Below, piece by piece: positions 17,659 through 27,090 of a stretch of DNA of 60,421 bases. A program made the translations under genes and the position numbers. How positions within the stretch are numbered: position 1 is the stretch's first letter; every line of letters starts with the position of its first letter. Origin of the DNA: Streptomyces coryli (GTDB lineage: Bacteria; Actinomycetota; Actinomycetes; Streptomycetales; Streptomycetaceae); contig NZ_JAAKZV010000021.1 of the NCBI RefSeq assembly GCF_011044975.1, forward strand, positions 1 to 60,421, given 5' to 3'. The notes beneath the pieces were generated by a model, which saw only the letters and a list, made by a program, of their open reading frames with translations, did no database searches and was not told the DNA's origin.

Positions 17659-17668
17659 CTGCGAAGGA

Positions 17669-18175
17669 CTACGCGTCCTTGGACTCCTCGGCCGGGGCCT
17701 CGGCGGCGTCCGCCGGGGTCTCGTCCTTGGTGAGGTCGGCCTTGGGGGCCTCCTCGGCGTCCTTGGCAGCCCGCTTGGTCGCAGCGCTGGCCTCGGCCAC
17801 CGTCTCCGACTTGGCGGTCATCGCCTCGACCAGCTCGATCACGGCCATCGGCGCGTTGTCGCCGCGGCGACCGCCGATCTTGGTGATCCGGGTGTAGCCA
17901 CCCGGGCGGTTCTCGTACCGCGGGCCGATCTCGGTGAACAGGGTGTGCACGACACCCTTGTCCGAGATCAGCTGCATGACCTGACGGCGGTTGTGAAGGT
18001 CGCCCTTCTTCGCCTTGGTCACCAGACGCTCGGCGTACGGACGCAGACGGCGGGCCTTGGCCTCGGTCGTCGTGATGCGGCCGTGCTCGAAGAGCGCGGT
18101 GGCCAGGTTACGCAGCATGAGGCGCTCGTGTGCAGCGCCGCCGCCCAGACGGGGGCCCTTGGCGGGCTTCGGCAT
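17669..18175 (-). CDS. rplQ: 50S ribosomal protein L17 (bL17)
   Basis: Large-subunit protein near the exit tunnel. The core (residues 1 to about 115) has [20 protein letters not shown] and the [20 protein letters not shown] motif. Residues about 120-168 form an Ala/Glu/Lys-rich tail ([19 protein letters not shown] type) usual in actinobacteria. It is the last gene of the alpha cluster, 177 bp after rpoA; that gap holds several hairpins. Confidence 0.97.
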   Translation of the reverse strand: MPKPAKGPRLGGGAAHERLMLRNLATALFEHGRITTTEAKARRLRPYAERLVTKAKKGDLHNRRQVMQLISDKGVVHTLFTEIGPRYENRPGGYTRITKIGGRRGDNAPMAVIELVEAMTAKSETVAEASAATKRAAKDAEEAPKADLTKDETPADAAEAPAEESKDA

Positions 18176-18245
18176 GATCTTTCTCCTCTGTCTCCGTACG
18201 CGGCCGTATGAGGTACCGGTACGGTCCTGCGGGAATCCGGGGATT

Positions 18246-18327
18246 CCCGTCGCGGACCCTGGAGGCGGTCGCCTCCCAGGGGATCCTCCGGCCTGCGGCC
18301 GGGGGGTTCCGGGGCGGCAGCCCCGGA
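18246..18327. repeat. Cluster of GC-rich stem-loops between rpoA and rplQ
   Basis: The gap contains TCCGGGGC / GCCCCGGA (18308-18327), CGGCC..GGCCG-type and CCCTGGAGGC..GCCTCCCAGGG-type hairpins. Similar dispersed GC-rich hairpins are common between streptomycete genes; others in this window are at 21068 and 48299. They could stabilise mRNA ends or lower expression of rplQ. Confidence 0.55.
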
Positions 18328-18352
18328 CGTTTTCTCACCTCACCGGAGGTGA

Positions 18353-19375
18353 TCAGTACTGCTCGGTCTCCACGAAACCGGCGTCCGCGTCGTCGTCGGC
18401 GCCGAAGGCGTCGGCGGCGGCGGTCGGGTCGAAGCCGGGAGGCGAGTCCTTCAGCGCCAGGCCCATGCCGGCCAGCTTCGCCTTGACCTCGTCGATCGAC
18501 TTCGCACCGAAGTTACGGATGTCGAGCAGGTCCGCCTCGGAGCGCGCCACGAGCTCACCCACGGAGTGGATGCCCTCACGCTTGAGGCAGTTGTAGGAAC
18601 GGACCGTGAGCTCCAGCTCCTCGATCGGCAGCGCCAGATCGGCGGCGAGCGCGGCGTCCGTCGGGGACGGACCCATGTCGATGCCCTCGGCGTCGATGTT
18701 CAGCTCACGCGCGAGACCGAACAGCTCGACGAGCGTCTTACCGGCGGACGCCATCGCGTCACGCGGACGCATGGCCTCCTTGGTCTCGACATCGACGATC
18801 AGCTTGTCGAAGTCGGTGCGCTGCTCGACACGGGTCGCCTCGACCTTGTACGTGACCTTGAGCACCGGCGAGTAGATCGAGTCGACCGGAATCCGGCCGA
18901 TCTCCTGGCCCACCTGCTTGTTCTGCACCGCGGAGACGTAGCCGCGACCGCGCTCGACGGTCAGCTCCATCTCCAGCTTGCCCTTGCCGTTCAGCGTGGC
19001 CAGGACCAGGTCCGGGTTGTGGACCTCGACACCGGCCGGCGGGGCGATGTCAGCAGCGGTGACCACGCCGGGGCCCTGCTTGCGCAAGTACATCACGACG
19101 GGCTCGTCGTGCTCGGACGAGACGACCAGCTGCTTGATGTTCAGGATGAGGTCGGTCACATCCTCCTTGACGCCCGGCACGGTGGTGAACTCGTGCAGCA
19201 CGCCGTCGATCCGGATGGACGTCACAGCGGCGCCCGGGATCGAGGAGAGAAGGGTCCGACGCAGGGAGTTGCCGAGGGTGTAGCCGAAGCCCGGCTCCAG
19301 CGGCTCGATGACGAACCGGGACCGGTATTCCTCGACGACCTCTTCGGTCAGAGAGGGGCGCTGAGCAATCAGCAT
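18353..19375 (-). CDS. rpoA: DNA-directed RNA polymerase subunit alpha
   Basis: The alpha subunit (340 residues) dimerises to nucleate polymerase assembly and contacts upstream promoter DNA and activators. The N-terminal domain (about 1-230) has [20 protein letters not shown] and the [19 protein letters not shown] region. The C-terminal domain (about 245-315) has [20 protein letters not shown] and [17 protein letters not shown], the DNA-binding helix-hairpin-helix pair, then an acidic tail. It lies after rpsD. A 123-bp gap before it contains no clear terminator. Confidence 0.99.
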   Translation of the reverse strand: MLIAQRPSLTEEVVEEYRSRFVIEPLEPGFGYTLGNSLRRTLLSSIPGAAVTSIRIDGVLHEFTTVPGVKEDVTDLILNIKQLVVSSEHDEPVVMYLRKQGPGVVTAADIAPPAGVEVHNPDLVLATLNGKGKLEMELTVERGRGYVSAVQNKQVGQEIGRIPVDSIYSPVLKVTYKVEATRVEQRTDFDKLIVDVETKEAMRPRDAMASAGKTLVELFGLARELNIDAEGIDMGPSPTDAALAADLALPIEELELTVRSYNCLKREGIHSVGELVARSEADLLDIRNFGAKSIDEVKAKLAGMGLALKDSPPGFDPTAAADAFGADDDADAGFVETEQY

Positions 19376-19498
19376 GAGGTGTAGTCCTCCAGTTTTGGGC
19401 GACCGCTATTTGACGCCCTAGACACTGCAAGGGTACGGGCGGAGACGTGCTGATCGCACGCCCCCGCCCGTATCCGTAATACCCGCAGGCCCTACCTA

Positions 19499-20125
19499 CT
19501 ACTTGGAGTAGAGCTCAACGATCAGCTGCTCCTGCACCTGGGTGTCGATCACCTGGCGCTCGGGCAGCGAGTGCACGAGGATCCGGAGCGAACCGGGGAT
19601 GGCCTCGAGCCACGCCGGAACGGTCTTGTCGCCGGCCTCGCCCTGCGCCACCGCGAACGGGGTCAGGTTCTTCGAGCCGTCGCGGACCTCGATGATGTCG
19701 TTCGGAACGACACGGGCCGAGGGGATGTCGGTCTTGCGACCGTTCACCTGGATGTGGCCGTGCCGGACCAGCTGACGGGCGTGGTCGCGGGACTTGGCGA
19801 AGCCGGCCCGGTAAACCACGTTGTCGAGACGGGACTCGAGGATGCGCAGCAGGTTCTCACCGGTCTTGCCGGACTGCCGGTTGGCCTCGTTGTAGTACCC
19901 GCGGAACTGCTTCTCGAGAATGCCGTAGATGCGCGCGCACTTCTGCTTCTCGCGCTTCTGCAGCAGGTACTCGGAGTCCTTCGTGCGCCCGCGACCGTGC
20001 TCACCCGGGGGGTAAGGACGGATCTCGATCGGGCACTTTGCGCTCTCGCACTTAGCTCCCTTGAGAAAGAGCTTCTGCTTCTCCCGACGGCAACGCTTGC
20101 AGTCGGCCCCGGTGTAACGCGCCAT
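19499..20125 (-). CDS. rpsD: 30S ribosomal protein S4 (uS4), zinc-type (four-cysteine)
   Basis: Primary 16S-binding assembly protein (208 residues). The N-terminus has four cysteines, Cys9, Cys12, Cys26 and Cys31 (CKRC and CESAKC), the zinc-binding C+ form known from Thermus S4. The rest is standard: RPYPPGEHGRGR, EKQFRGYYNEANRQ, ESRLDNVVYRAGFAKSR and QLVRHGHIQVNGR in the S4 RNA-binding domain, ending IVELYSK. It lies between rpsK and rpoA, the ancestral position kept in mycobacteria. As I recall, Streptomyces coelicolor lacks rpsD here and has a cysteine-free S4 elsewhere, so this genome may hold one or both types. Confidence 0.96.
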   Translation of the reverse strand: MARYTGADCKRCRREKQKLFLKGAKCESAKCPIEIRPYPPGEHGRGRTKDSEYLLQKREKQKCARIYGILEKQFRGYYNEANRQSGKTGENLLRILESRLDNVVYRAGFAKSRDHARQLVRHGHIQVNGRKTDIPSARVVPNDIIEVRDGSKNLTPFAVAQGEAGDKTVPAWLEAIPGSLRILVHSLPERQVIDTQVQEQLIVELYSK

Positions 20126-20155
20126 TGTCTTTACTCTCCTACTTCAGCTGGGTCG

Positions 20156-20560
20156 TCAGACGCGGCGGCGCTTGGGCGGGCGGCATCCGTTGTGCGGGGT
20201 GGGGGTGACGTCCTGGATCGAACCCACCTCGAGGCCGGTGGCCTGGAGGGAGCGGATCGCGGTCTCGCGGCCGGAGCCGGGACCCTTGACGAAGACGTCA
20301 ACCTTGCGCATGCCGTGCTCCTGCGCCCGGCGGGCGGCGGACTCGGCGGCCATCTGCGCCGCGAACGGCGTGGACTTACGCGAGCCCTTGAAGCCCACGT
20401 GCCCGGCCGAGGCCCAGCTGATCACGTTCCCGGTCGGGTCAGTGATCGAGATGATCGTGTTGTTGAACGTGCTCTTGATGTGGGCGTGCCCATGAGCGAC
20501 GTTCTTCTTCTCCTTGCGGCGCACCTTCTTGGCGCCGGCCGTACGGCTCTTCGGAGGCAT
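20156..20560 (-). CDS. rpsK: 30S ribosomal protein S11 (uS11)
   Basis: Platform protein of the small subunit near the Shine-Dalgarno helix. It is 134 residues, with [20 protein letters not shown], then [17 protein letters not shown] and the C-terminal [13 protein letters not shown]-like end ([15 protein letters not shown]). It follows rpsM by 62 bp and precedes rpsD by 30 bp. Confidence 0.98.
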   Translation of the reverse strand: MPPKSRTAGAKKVRRKEKKNVAHGHAHIKSTFNNTIISITDPTGNVISWASAGHVGFKGSRKSTPFAAQMAAESAARRAQEHGMRKVDVFVKGPGSGRETAIRSLQATGLEVGSIQDVTPTPHNGCRPPKRRRV

Positions 20561-20622
20561 TCGGTATTAACTCCCGTGGAGGTGGTCGGTCCTACAACAG
20601 CAAGTGGGACCGCTGCTGTGGA

Positions 20623-21003
20623 CTACTTCTTGCCCGGCTTCTTCTTGCCGGCGATCGCGCGACGCGGGCCCTTGCGGGTGCGAGCGTTCGTCGAGGTGCG
20701 CTGGCCGTGGACCGGCAGCCCGCGACGGTGGCGGAGACCCTGGTAGCAGCCGATCTCGACCTTGCGGCGGATGTCGGCCTGGATCTCGCGGCGAAGGTCA
20801 CCCTCGACCTGCAGCTGGTTGTCCACGTAGTCGCGGATCTTGACGAGGTCCTCCTCCGCCAGGTCGCGGACCCGGGTGTCCGGGTTCACGCCGGTGGCGG
20901 CGAGGGTCTTCTGAGAGAGGGTGCGCCCAATGCCGAAGACGTAGGTGAGGGCGACCTCCACGCGCTTTTCGCGCGGGATGTCGACACCTGCAACGCGTGC
21001 CAT
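20623..21003 (-). CDS. rpsM: 30S ribosomal protein S13 (uS13)
   Basis: Head protein of the small subunit that forms bridges to L5 and contacts P-site tRNA. From ATG 21003 it is 126 residues and starts [19 protein letters not shown], the conserved beginning; the frame is open 50 codons further upstream but that part is non-coding. [13 protein letters not shown] and a lysine-rich tail close it. It lies 241 bp after rpmJ, a long gap for this cluster, containing hairpins. Confidence 0.97.
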   Translation of the reverse strand: MARVAGVDIPREKRVEVALTYVFGIGRTLSQKTLAATGVNPDTRVRDLAEEDLVKIRDYVDNQLQVEGDLRREIQADIRRKVEIGCYQGLRHRRGLPVHGQRTSTNARTRKGPRRAIAGKKKPGKK

Positions 21004-21067
21004 GGGATGTGGCTCCTGATTGCTATGTCGGAGGTCTGACGCAGCACCATTCCCGTAACTGGATCCT

Positions 21068-21084
21068 CTGGGGCTTCGCCCCAG
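21068..21084. repeat. Stem-loop CTGGGGC-ttc-GCCCCAG upstream of rpsM
   Basis: A perfect seven-base stem with a three-base loop lies in the 241-bp rpmJ-rpsM gap, followed by a CCCCGGGCCC run. It belongs to the GC-rich hairpin type common in streptomycete intergenic DNA. I see no promoter of clear quality in this gap. Confidence 0.6.
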
Positions 21085-21244
21085 ACCCCGGGCCCTGTGT
21101 GGAGCCTTACGAGTCGGGTCCCCAGCCTCCGAGCCGGGGGTGTCGTCCCACACACACGTGCACTGTGGGGGTCGGGTGTCTGCGTATCTGTCGTATTCGC
21201 TTATGCGTCGCGCGAGATCTGCGAAGAGTGCAGGTCGGCGTGCG

Positions 21245-21358
21245 TCAGCCCTGGCGCTGCTTGTGGCGCAGGTTGTCGCAGATGACCATGACCCGGCCGT
21301 GACGGCGGATCACCTTGCACTTGTCGCAGATCTTCTTGACGCTCGGCTTGACCTTCAT
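21245..21358 (-). CDS. rpmJ: 50S ribosomal protein L36 (bL36), zinc-type
   Basis: A 37-residue protein found by reading the gap between infA and rpsM. It begins [19 protein letters not shown] and ends LRHKQRQG. Cys11, Cys14, Cys27 and His32 form the zinc site of the C+ form. Order infA-rpmJ-rpsM is the standard one. Zinc-free paralogues, where they exist, are usually elsewhere in the genome. Confidence 0.97.
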   Translation of the reverse strand: MKVKPSVKKICDKCKVIRRHGRVMVICDNLRHKQRQG

Positions 21359-21415
21359 TGGTTCGGAGGTCCTCCGGGTCAGTGCCCACCCCACGGGAGC
21401 GGGGTGGAGCAAGAT

Positions 21416-21637
21416 CTACTTGTAGCGGTAGACGATCCGTCCGCGCGTCAGGTCGTAAGGAGAGAGCTCCACCACGACCCGGTCGTCGGGAAGGATACGG
21501 ATGTAGTGCATCCGCATCTTGCCGCTGATGTGCGCGAGGACCTGGTGCCCGTTCTGGAGCTCCACCTTGAACATGGCGTTCGGCAGAGACTCGACGACGG
21601 TGCCCTCGATCTCGATGGCCCCTTGTTTTTTGGCCAT
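21416..21637 (-). CDS. infA: Translation initiation factor IF-1
   Basis: A 73-residue OB-fold protein that occupies the ribosomal A site during initiation. It has [20 protein letters not shown], then [19 protein letters not shown] and ends [10 protein letters not shown]. It precedes rpmJ by 57 bp and is separated from map by about 150 bp. Confidence 0.98.
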   Translation of the reverse strand: MAKKQGAIEIEGTVVESLPNAMFKVELQNGHQVLAHISGKMRMHYIRILPDDRVVVELSPYDLTRGRIVYRYK

Positions 21638-21786
21638 ACCTGAGTGCTACACCTTCCGGATTGGCTACCTGGATGGTCCGTGAGCGCGCCTGAACGCACA
21701 CATGGACCGACGAGCCAGTCTAAGCCACGCGGGGTGAAAAGGGGAAATCGTGATACTGCCCCGAGATCAAGATCATTATGCCCGGG

Positions 21787-22623
21787 TTAGGCCAGCGGGT
21801 CCGGAGCGGCCGTAATGCCCAGCTCAGCCAGCTTTGCCTTGCCGCCGTCCGGAGCGGTCAGGACCAGCGGGCCCTGCTCGGTGAGCGCCACCGAGTGCTC
21901 CCAGTGCGACGACCAGGTGCCGTCGTCGGTCTTCACCGTCCACTCGTCCTCGAGGACGTGGGTCTTCGGTGTGCCGAGGCTCACCATCGGCTCGATCGCC
22001 AGGCAGAAGCCGGGCACCAGCTTCGGGCCCTTGCCGCGGCGCCGCTCGACGTAGTTCAGCAGGTGCGGCTCCATGTGCATCTGCGAGCCGATGCCGTGGC
22101 CGCCGTAGTCCTCGATGATCCCGTACTTGCCGGAGGCGGGCCGGGGCTGGCGGCGGATGTAGCCCTCGATGGCCTTGGAGACATCGACCAGCCGGGCGCC
22201 CTTGCGGACGGCGGCGAGGCCGGCCCACATGGACTCCTCGGTGACCCGGCTGAGCTCGATCAGCTCGGGCGCGTGGCCCGTACCGACGAAGACGGTGAGC
22301 GCCGCGTCACCGTGCCAGCCGTCGACGATCGCGCCGGCGTCGATGGAGATGATGTCGCCGGACTTCAGGACGGTCTCGCGGTCCGGGATGCCGTGCACGA
22401 CGACGTCGTTCACCGAGGTGCAGATGTTGCCGGGGAAGCCGCCGTAGCCCAGGAAATTCGGCTTGGCGTTGTGCTCGGCGAGCACTTTTGCCGCGATCTC
22501 GTCCAGATCCTTGGTCGAGGCTCCGGGGACGGCCGCTTCGGCGCAGGCCTTGTGCATGGCGGCGACGACAAGCCCGGCCTCCCGCATCTTCGCGATCTGC
22601 TCGGGGGTCTTGATCTCCACCAT
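21787..22623 (-). CDS. map: Methionine aminopeptidase, type I
   Basis: Removes the initiator methionine from nascent proteins. The 278-residue form starts MVEIKTPEQIAKMREAGLV at ATG 22623; an open extension of 89 codons upstream runs over the adk end and is not coding. Metal ligands are in SIDAGAIVDGWHGDAALTV (two Asp), GGHGIG (His), EPMVSLG (Glu) and WEHSVAL (Glu). It follows adk after 74 bp; the preceding GAGG-like purines are weak. Confidence 0.97.
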   Translation of the reverse strand: MVEIKTPEQIAKMREAGLVVAAMHKACAEAAVPGASTKDLDEIAAKVLAEHNAKPNFLGYGGFPGNICTSVNDVVVHGIPDRETVLKSGDIISIDAGAIVDGWHGDAALTVFVGTGHAPELIELSRVTEESMWAGLAAVRKGARLVDVSKAIEGYIRRQPRPASGKYGIIEDYGGHGIGSQMHMEPHLLNYVERRRGKGPKLVPGFCLAIEPMVSLGTPKTHVLEDEWTVKTDDGTWSSHWEHSVALTEQGPLVLTAPDGGKAKLAELGITAAPDPLA

Positions 22624-22697
22624 GGCGGGGTGCGCCTCCTGGTCTGCTTCGTGGGTTCCAGCAGACCAGGATACGCGCACACCGAGCCCGCCCGGGC

Positions 22698-23348
22698 TCA
22701 GCGCGAGGGCAGCGCCTCCATGGCCCGCTGGGTGACCTCGGCCACCGGGCCCATCGCGGAGATGGTGGTGACCAGGCCCTGCGCCTTGTAGTAATCGATG
22801 ATCGGCTCGGTCTGCTGGTGGTAGACCTCGAGCCGGCGCCGGACAGTGTCCTCGCTGTCGTCGTCGCGCTGGTACAGCTCGCCGCCGCACTGGTCGCAGA
22901 CGCCGTCCTTGACCGGCGGGCTGTACGTGACGTGGAACACGTGCGACGAGTCGTTACGGCAGATGCGCCGGCCGGCGATCCGCTTCACGACCTCGTCCTC
23001 GGGGACCTCCAGGTCCAGCACCGCGTCGAGCTCCATCGACGCGGCCTGCAGCATCTCGTCCAGCGCCACGGCCTGCGAGACATTCCGCGGGAAGCCGTCC
23101 AGCAGGAAGCCGTTCGCGGCGTCCTCCTGCTCCATGCGGTCCTTCGCCATGCCGATCGTGATCTCGTCGGGCACGAGCTGGCCGGCGTCCATGTACGACT
23201 TGGCCTCGAGCCCGAGCTCCGTCTCCTGGCTGATGTTCGCGCGGAACAGATCGCCGGTGGAGATGTGCGGGATCGACAGGTTCTTGGCGAGGTACGCGGC
23301 CTGCGTGCCCTTGCCCGCACCGGGCGGCCCGACGAGGACGATTCGCAT
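22698..23348 (-). CDS. adk: Adenylate kinase
   Basis: Interconverts AMP, ADP and ATP. The 216-residue long-type enzyme has the P-loop GPPGAGKGTQ (residues 7-16), the AMP-binding STGDLFRANI, DGFPRNVSQA, and a long LID (about 126-163) containing RRICRNDSS and GVCDQCGG. The three cysteines there suggest a zinc-binding lid as in Gram-positive enzymes. Its ATG overlaps the secY stop by one base (TGATG), implying coupled translation. Confidence 0.98.
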   Translation of the reverse strand: MRIVLVGPPGAGKGTQAAYLAKNLSIPHISTGDLFRANISQETELGLEAKSYMDAGQLVPDEITIGMAKDRMEQEDAANGFLLDGFPRNVSQAVALDEMLQAASMELDAVLDLEVPEDEVVKRIAGRRICRNDSSHVFHVTYSPPVKDGVCDQCGGELYQRDDDSEDTVRRRLEVYHQQTEPIIDYYKAQGLVTTISAMGPVAEVTQRAMEALPSR

Positions 23349-24661
23349 CAGCGGAGGAACCCTTCGTAATTACGCTGCTGAAGCTGACTCTCGATCTGCT
23401 TCACAGTCTCAAGACCGACACCCACGATGATCAGGATGCTCGTGCCACCGAACGGGAAGTTCTGATTGGCATTGAAGAGCACCAGGGCCACCGTTGGCAC
23501 CAGCGCGATGAGTCCCAGGTACATCGCTCCCGGCCACGTGATCCGGTTCAGCACGTAGCTCAGGTATTCCGCCGTAGGACGCCCCGCCCGGATGCCAGGG
23601 ATGAAGCCACCATACTTCTTCATGTTGTCGGCGACTTCCTCGGGGTTGAACGTGATCGCCACGTAGAAGAAGGCGAAGAACACGATGAGGAGGAAGTACG
23701 TGATGATGTAGTACGGGTGGTCGCCCTTGACGAAGTTCTTCGAAATCCACTGTGCCCAGCCGGACTGCGAGTTCGTGAACTGCACGATGAGCGCCGGGAT
23801 ATACAGCAGCGAGGACGCGAAGATGACGGGAATCACACCCGCCTGGTTGACCTTCAGCGGGATGTAGGTCGACGTACCGCCGTACGACCGGCGGCCGATC
23901 TGGCGCTTCGCGTACTGCACCGGAATGCGCCGCTGCGCCTGCTCGACGAAGACGACCAGGCCGACCATCGCCAGGCCGAGCGCGATGACGATCGCGAACT
24001 CGCCCCAGCCGCTCATGATCTCGCCGCCGGTCTTGATGGCCCACAGCGAGCCCGGAAAGCCGGCCGCGATCGACACGAACATCATCATCGACATGCCGTT
24101 GCCGATGCCGCGGTCGGTGATGAGCTCACCGAACCACATGATCACGGCACAGCCGGCGGTCATGGTGATGACCATCGTGATGATGGTGAAGATCGAGTCG
24201 TTCGGAATGATCTGGTTGTTGACGGTGCACTGCGGGAAGAGCGAGCCGCTGCGCGCCGTGGCCACCAGGCCGGTGCCCTGCAGCACGGCGAGGGCGACCG
24301 TCAGGTAACGGGTGTACTGCGTGATCTTCGCGGTGCCCGACTGGCCTTCCTTCTTCAGCTGTTCCAGTCGTGGGATCACAACGGTCAGCAGCTGCAGGAT
24401 GATGCTCGCCGTGATGTACGGCATGATCCCGAGCGCAAAGATGGTGAGCTGCAGCAGGGCTCCGCCGCTGAACATGTTGACGAGCCCGAACAGCCCCTGC
24501 TGGCTGCTGGCCTGGTCCATACACGTCTGGACGGCCTCGTAGCTGACTCCGGGGAGCGGCACATGCGCACCGAGCCGGTAGATGACGATGATGCCCAGTA
24601 CGAAGAGCAGCTTCTTGCGCAGGTCGGGTGTCTGGAACGCCCGGGCGAACGCGGTGAGCAC
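23348..24661 (-). CDS. secY: Protein translocase subunit SecY
   Basis: The channel-forming subunit of the Sec translocon, with ten membrane helices expected over 437 residues. Visible marks are LTAFARAFQTPDLRKKLLFV at the N-terminus, RLGAHVPLPGV, DRGIGNGMSMMMFVSIAAG and QIGRRSYGGTSTYIPLKVNQ, the cytoplasmic loop that binds the ribosome and SecA. GTG 24661 is chosen because GGAGG lies just before it and the family starts there; seven extra codons upstream are open. secE, its partner, is at 54.9 kb. It follows rplO after a hairpin, so it may have its own promoter in the 220-bp gap. Confidence 0.98.
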   Translation of the reverse strand: MLTAFARAFQTPDLRKKLLFVLGIIVIYRLGAHVPLPGVSYEAVQTCMDQASSQQGLFGLVNMFSGGALLQLTIFALGIMPYITASIILQLLTVVIPRLEQLKKEGQSGTAKITQYTRYLTVALAVLQGTGLVATARSGSLFPQCTVNNQIIPNDSIFTIITMVITMTAGCAVIMWFGELITDRGIGNGMSMMMFVSIAAGFPGSLWAIKTGGEIMSGWGEFAIVIALGLAMVGLVVFVEQAQRRIPVQYAKRQIGRRSYGGTSTYIPLKVNQAGVIPVIFASSLLYIPALIVQFTNSQSGWAQWISKNFVKGDHPYYIITYFLLIVFFAFFYVAITFNPEEVADNMKKYGGFIPGIRAGRPTAEYLSYVLNRITWPGAMYLGLIALVPTVALVLFNANQNFPFGGTSILIIVGVGLETVKQIESQLQQRNYEGFLR

Positions 24662-24833
24662 GGTGCCTCCTGCGACCCTCACGCAGCCGCGCGAGAGGTG
24701 ACGGTCTCAATGATCAACGGATAAGTACGGTCAAAGCCCGGCAGATCGGCTCGTCCAACTCGTCGAACCTGCCCACCCGGAAGTCAACAGTGCCAGCCAC
24801 CTTACCGGCGACCTGGCCCCCCGTGGAACGACC

Positions 24834-24866
24834 AACCGGGGATGCCCATGTCGAGCATCCCCGGTT
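24834..24866 (-). terminator. Hairpin between rplO and secY
   Basis: AACCGGGGATGC pairs perfectly with GCATCCCCGGTT over a nine-base loop. It lies 15 bp after the rplO stop. No clear T-run follows, so it may weaken rather than stop transcription into secY-adk-map. Confidence 0.7.
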
Positions 24867-24880
24867 GTTCGTCACACTGC

Positions 24881-25339
24881 TCAGACAAGCTCCGTGACGG
24901 AGCCGCCCGCAGCGGCAATCTTCTCCTTGGCGGAGCCCGAGACCTTGTCCACGGTCACGGTCAGCGCCACGGTGATCTCGCCCTGGCCAAGGACCTTGAC
25001 GAGGCTGTTCTTGCGAACGGCACCCTTCGCGACCAGGTCCGCCACCGTGACCTCGCCACCCTCGGGGTAGAGGGAGGCGAGCTTGTCCAGGTTCACGACC
25101 TGGTACTCGGTGCGGAACGGGTTCGTGAAGCCCTTCAGCTTCGGGAGACGCATGTGGAGGGGCATCTGCCCGCCCTCGAAGCGCTCCGGAACCTGGTAAC
25201 GGGCCTTGGTGCCCTTGGTACCACGACCGGCCGTCTTACCCTTCGACGCCTCACCACGACCCACACGGGTCTTGGCGGTCTTGGCGCCCGGAGCCGGACG
25301 GAGGTTGTGGACCTTCAGCGGCTTGTTCTCTTCCGCCAT
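24881..25339 (-). CDS. rplO: 50S ribosomal protein L15 (uL15)
   Basis: Late-assembly large-subunit protein, 152 residues. It has the glycine- and lysine-rich N-terminal part, [20 protein letters not shown] and [10 protein letters not shown], then [18 protein letters not shown], and a globular C-terminal half with [14 protein letters not shown]. The start codon follows the rpmD stop by one base. Confidence 0.98.
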   Translation of the reverse strand: MAEENKPLKVHNLRPAPGAKTAKTRVGRGEASKGKTAGRGTKGTKARYQVPERFEGGQMPLHMRLPKLKGFTNPFRTEYQVVNLDKLASLYPEGGEVTVADLVAKGAVRKNSLVKVLGQGEITVALTVTVDKVSGSAKEKIAAAGGSVTELV

Positions 25340-25340
25340 G

Positions 25341-25523
25341 TCAGTCGACCTCCTCGACGCTCACGAGGTGGCGGATGGACTGAATCTGTCCACGCACCAC
25401 GGGAGAGTCCTCACGGGTGACGCTGTCGTGCAGCCGGCGCAGGCCGAGCGTACGGAGCGTCTCCCGGTGGTTCTGCTTGCTCCCGATGTAGGACTTGGTC
25501 TGGGTGATCTTGAGCTGCGCCAT
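25341..25523 (-). CDS. rpmD: 50S ribosomal protein L30 (uL30)
   Basis: A 60-residue protein, [20 protein letters not shown] to the end LVSVEEVD. It has the short bacterial L30 length and the conserved [15 protein letters not shown] motif. The ATG overlaps the rpsE stop by one base (TAATG). The longer upstream open frame is not coding. Confidence 0.97.
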   Translation of the reverse strand: MAQLKITQTKSYIGSKQNHRETLRTLGLRRLHDSVTREDSPVVRGQIQSIRHLVSVEEVD

Positions 25524-26128
25524 TACGCGTTCACCCCAGCCCGCGCCCGCAGCAGAGCGGCGGGAGCAACGTCCTCCAGCGGCAGGCCACGGCGGGCGGC
25601 GATCTCCTCGGGGCGCTGCAGGCCCTGAAGAGCGGCCACCGTGGCGTGCACGATGTTGATCGGGTTCGAGGAACCGAGCGACTTGCTCAGCACGTCGTGG
25701 ATGCCGGCGCACTCGAGCACGGCACGCACGGGACCACCGGCGATAACACCGGTACCCGGCGAAGCCGGCTTGAGCAGGACGACGCCCGCGGCCTCTTCAC
25801 CCTGGATCGGGTGCGGAATGGTGCCCTGGATACGCGGGACCTTGAAGAAGTTGCGCTTGGCCTGCTCAACGCCCTTGGCGATGGCGGCCGGCACCTCCTT
25901 GGCCTTGCCGTATCCGACACCCACGGTGCCGTCACCATCGCCCACTACGACCAGCGCAGTGAAGCTGAAGCGACGACCACCCTTCACAACCTTGGCGACA
26001 CGGTTGATCGCGACAACGCGCTCAACGTATGCGGTCTTGTCGGCGCCGGCGTTGGCACCGTCACGGCCCTTCCGGTCCCGCCGCTCGCCGCCGCCGGCGC
26101 CGCCACCGCGGCGCTGGGGTCCAGCCAT
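25523..26128 (-). CDS. rpsE: 30S ribosomal protein S5 (uS5)
   Basis: Small-subunit protein involved in decoding accuracy and the mRNA entry helicase. It is 201 residues with a basic, glycine-rich N-terminal tail ([20 protein letters not shown]), the double-stranded RNA-binding part [19 protein letters not shown], and the C-terminal [15 protein letters not shown]-like segment ([15 protein letters not shown]). It follows rplR by 14 bp. Confidence 0.98.
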   Translation of the reverse strand: MAGPQRRGGGAGGGERRDRKGRDGANAGADKTAYVERVVAINRVAKVVKGGRRFSFTALVVVGDGDGTVGVGYGKAKEVPAAIAKGVEQAKRNFFKVPRIQGTIPHPIQGEEAAGVVLLKPASPGTGVIAGGPVRAVLECAGIHDVLSKSLGSSNPINIVHATVAALQGLQRPEEIAARRGLPLEDVAPAALLRARAGVNA

Positions 26129-26142
26129 TGGTCTACCCTCTC

Positions 26143-26526
26143 TCAGAACTTGAGCCCGGCTTCGCGGGCCGCGTCGGCCAGAGCAGCGATGCGCCCGGCG
26201 TACTTGTTGCCGCCGCGGTCGAACACGACGGCCTCAACGCCCGCCGACTTCGCCCGCTCGGCGACCAGCGCGCCGACGGCCTTGGCCTGAGCGCTCTTGT
26301 CGCCCTCGGCGCCACGGATGGACGTGTCCAGCGACGACGCCGAGGCCAGCGTGTGGCCCTTGAGGTCGTCGATGACCTGCGCCACCATGTGGCGGTTCGA
26401 GCGCGTCACGACGAGGCGCGGACGCTCCGCCGTACCGGAGACCTTCTTACGGACCCGGATGTGGCGGCGCTTCGTGGCGGCACGCTTGTACGCGTCACCC
26501 TTGGCGATCTTCACACCGTATGTCAT
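26143..26526 (-). CDS. rplR: 50S ribosomal protein L18 (uL18)
   Basis: Binds 5S rRNA with L5. The 127-residue protein has [33 protein letters not shown] and the C-terminal [20 protein letters not shown]. It is separated from rplF by 3 bp. Confidence 0.98.
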   Translation of the reverse strand: MTYGVKIAKGDAYKRAATKRRHIRVRKKVSGTAERPRLVVTRSNRHMVAQVIDDLKGHTLASASSLDTSIRGAEGDKSAQAKAVGALVAERAKSAGVEAVVFDRGGNKYAGRIAALADAAREAGLKF

Positions 26527-26529
26527 GGC

Positions 26530-27069
26530 TTACTTACCAGCCTTTCCGACCTTGCGGCGGATGACTTCGCCCTCGTACTTGACGCCCTTGGCCTTGTACG
26601 GGTCGGGCTTGCGCAGCTTGCGGATGTTCGCGGCGACCTCGCCGACCTTCTGCTTGTCGATGCCCTCGACGCTGAAGTGCGTCGGGTTCTCGACCTTGAA
26701 GGTGATGCCCTCGGGGGCCTCGATGAGGATCGGGTGGCTGTATCCCAGCGAGAACTCCAGGTTGGAGCCCTTCGCCAGCACGCGGTAGCCGACGCCGCTG
26801 ATCTCGAGCTTCTTGACGTAGCCCTGGGTCACGCCGGTGACCATGTTCGCCACCAGCGTGCGGGACAGGCCGTGCAGGGCCTTGTTCTTGCGCTCGTCGT
26901 TCGGGCGGGAGACGACGATGGAGCCGTCCTCACCCTTGGCGACGTCGATGGGCGCAGCGACGGTGTGCGAGAGGGAGCCCTTGGGGCCCTTCACCGCGAC
27001 CGTACGGCCATCGATGGTGACGTCCACACCGGCGGGAACCTGAACGGGCAGCTTGCCAATACGCGACAT
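26530..27069 (-). CDS. rplF: 50S ribosomal protein L6 (uL6)
   Basis: Large-subunit protein near the factor-binding site, 179 residues with two similar domains. It starts [19 protein letters not shown], has [17 protein letters not shown] and the conserved C-terminal [16 protein letters not shown]. It follows rpsH by 21 bp with a GGAGGA-type site. Confidence 0.98.
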   Translation of the reverse strand: MSRIGKLPVQVPAGVDVTIDGRTVAVKGPKGSLSHTVAAPIDVAKGEDGSIVVSRPNDERKNKALHGLSRTLVANMVTGVTQGYVKKLEISGVGYRVLAKGSNLEFSLGYSHPILIEAPEGITFKVENPTHFSVEGIDKQKVGEVAANIRKLRKPDPYKAKGVKYEGEVIRRKVGKAGK

Positions 27070-27090
27070 TGCTATTTCCTCCGTTCCCGG

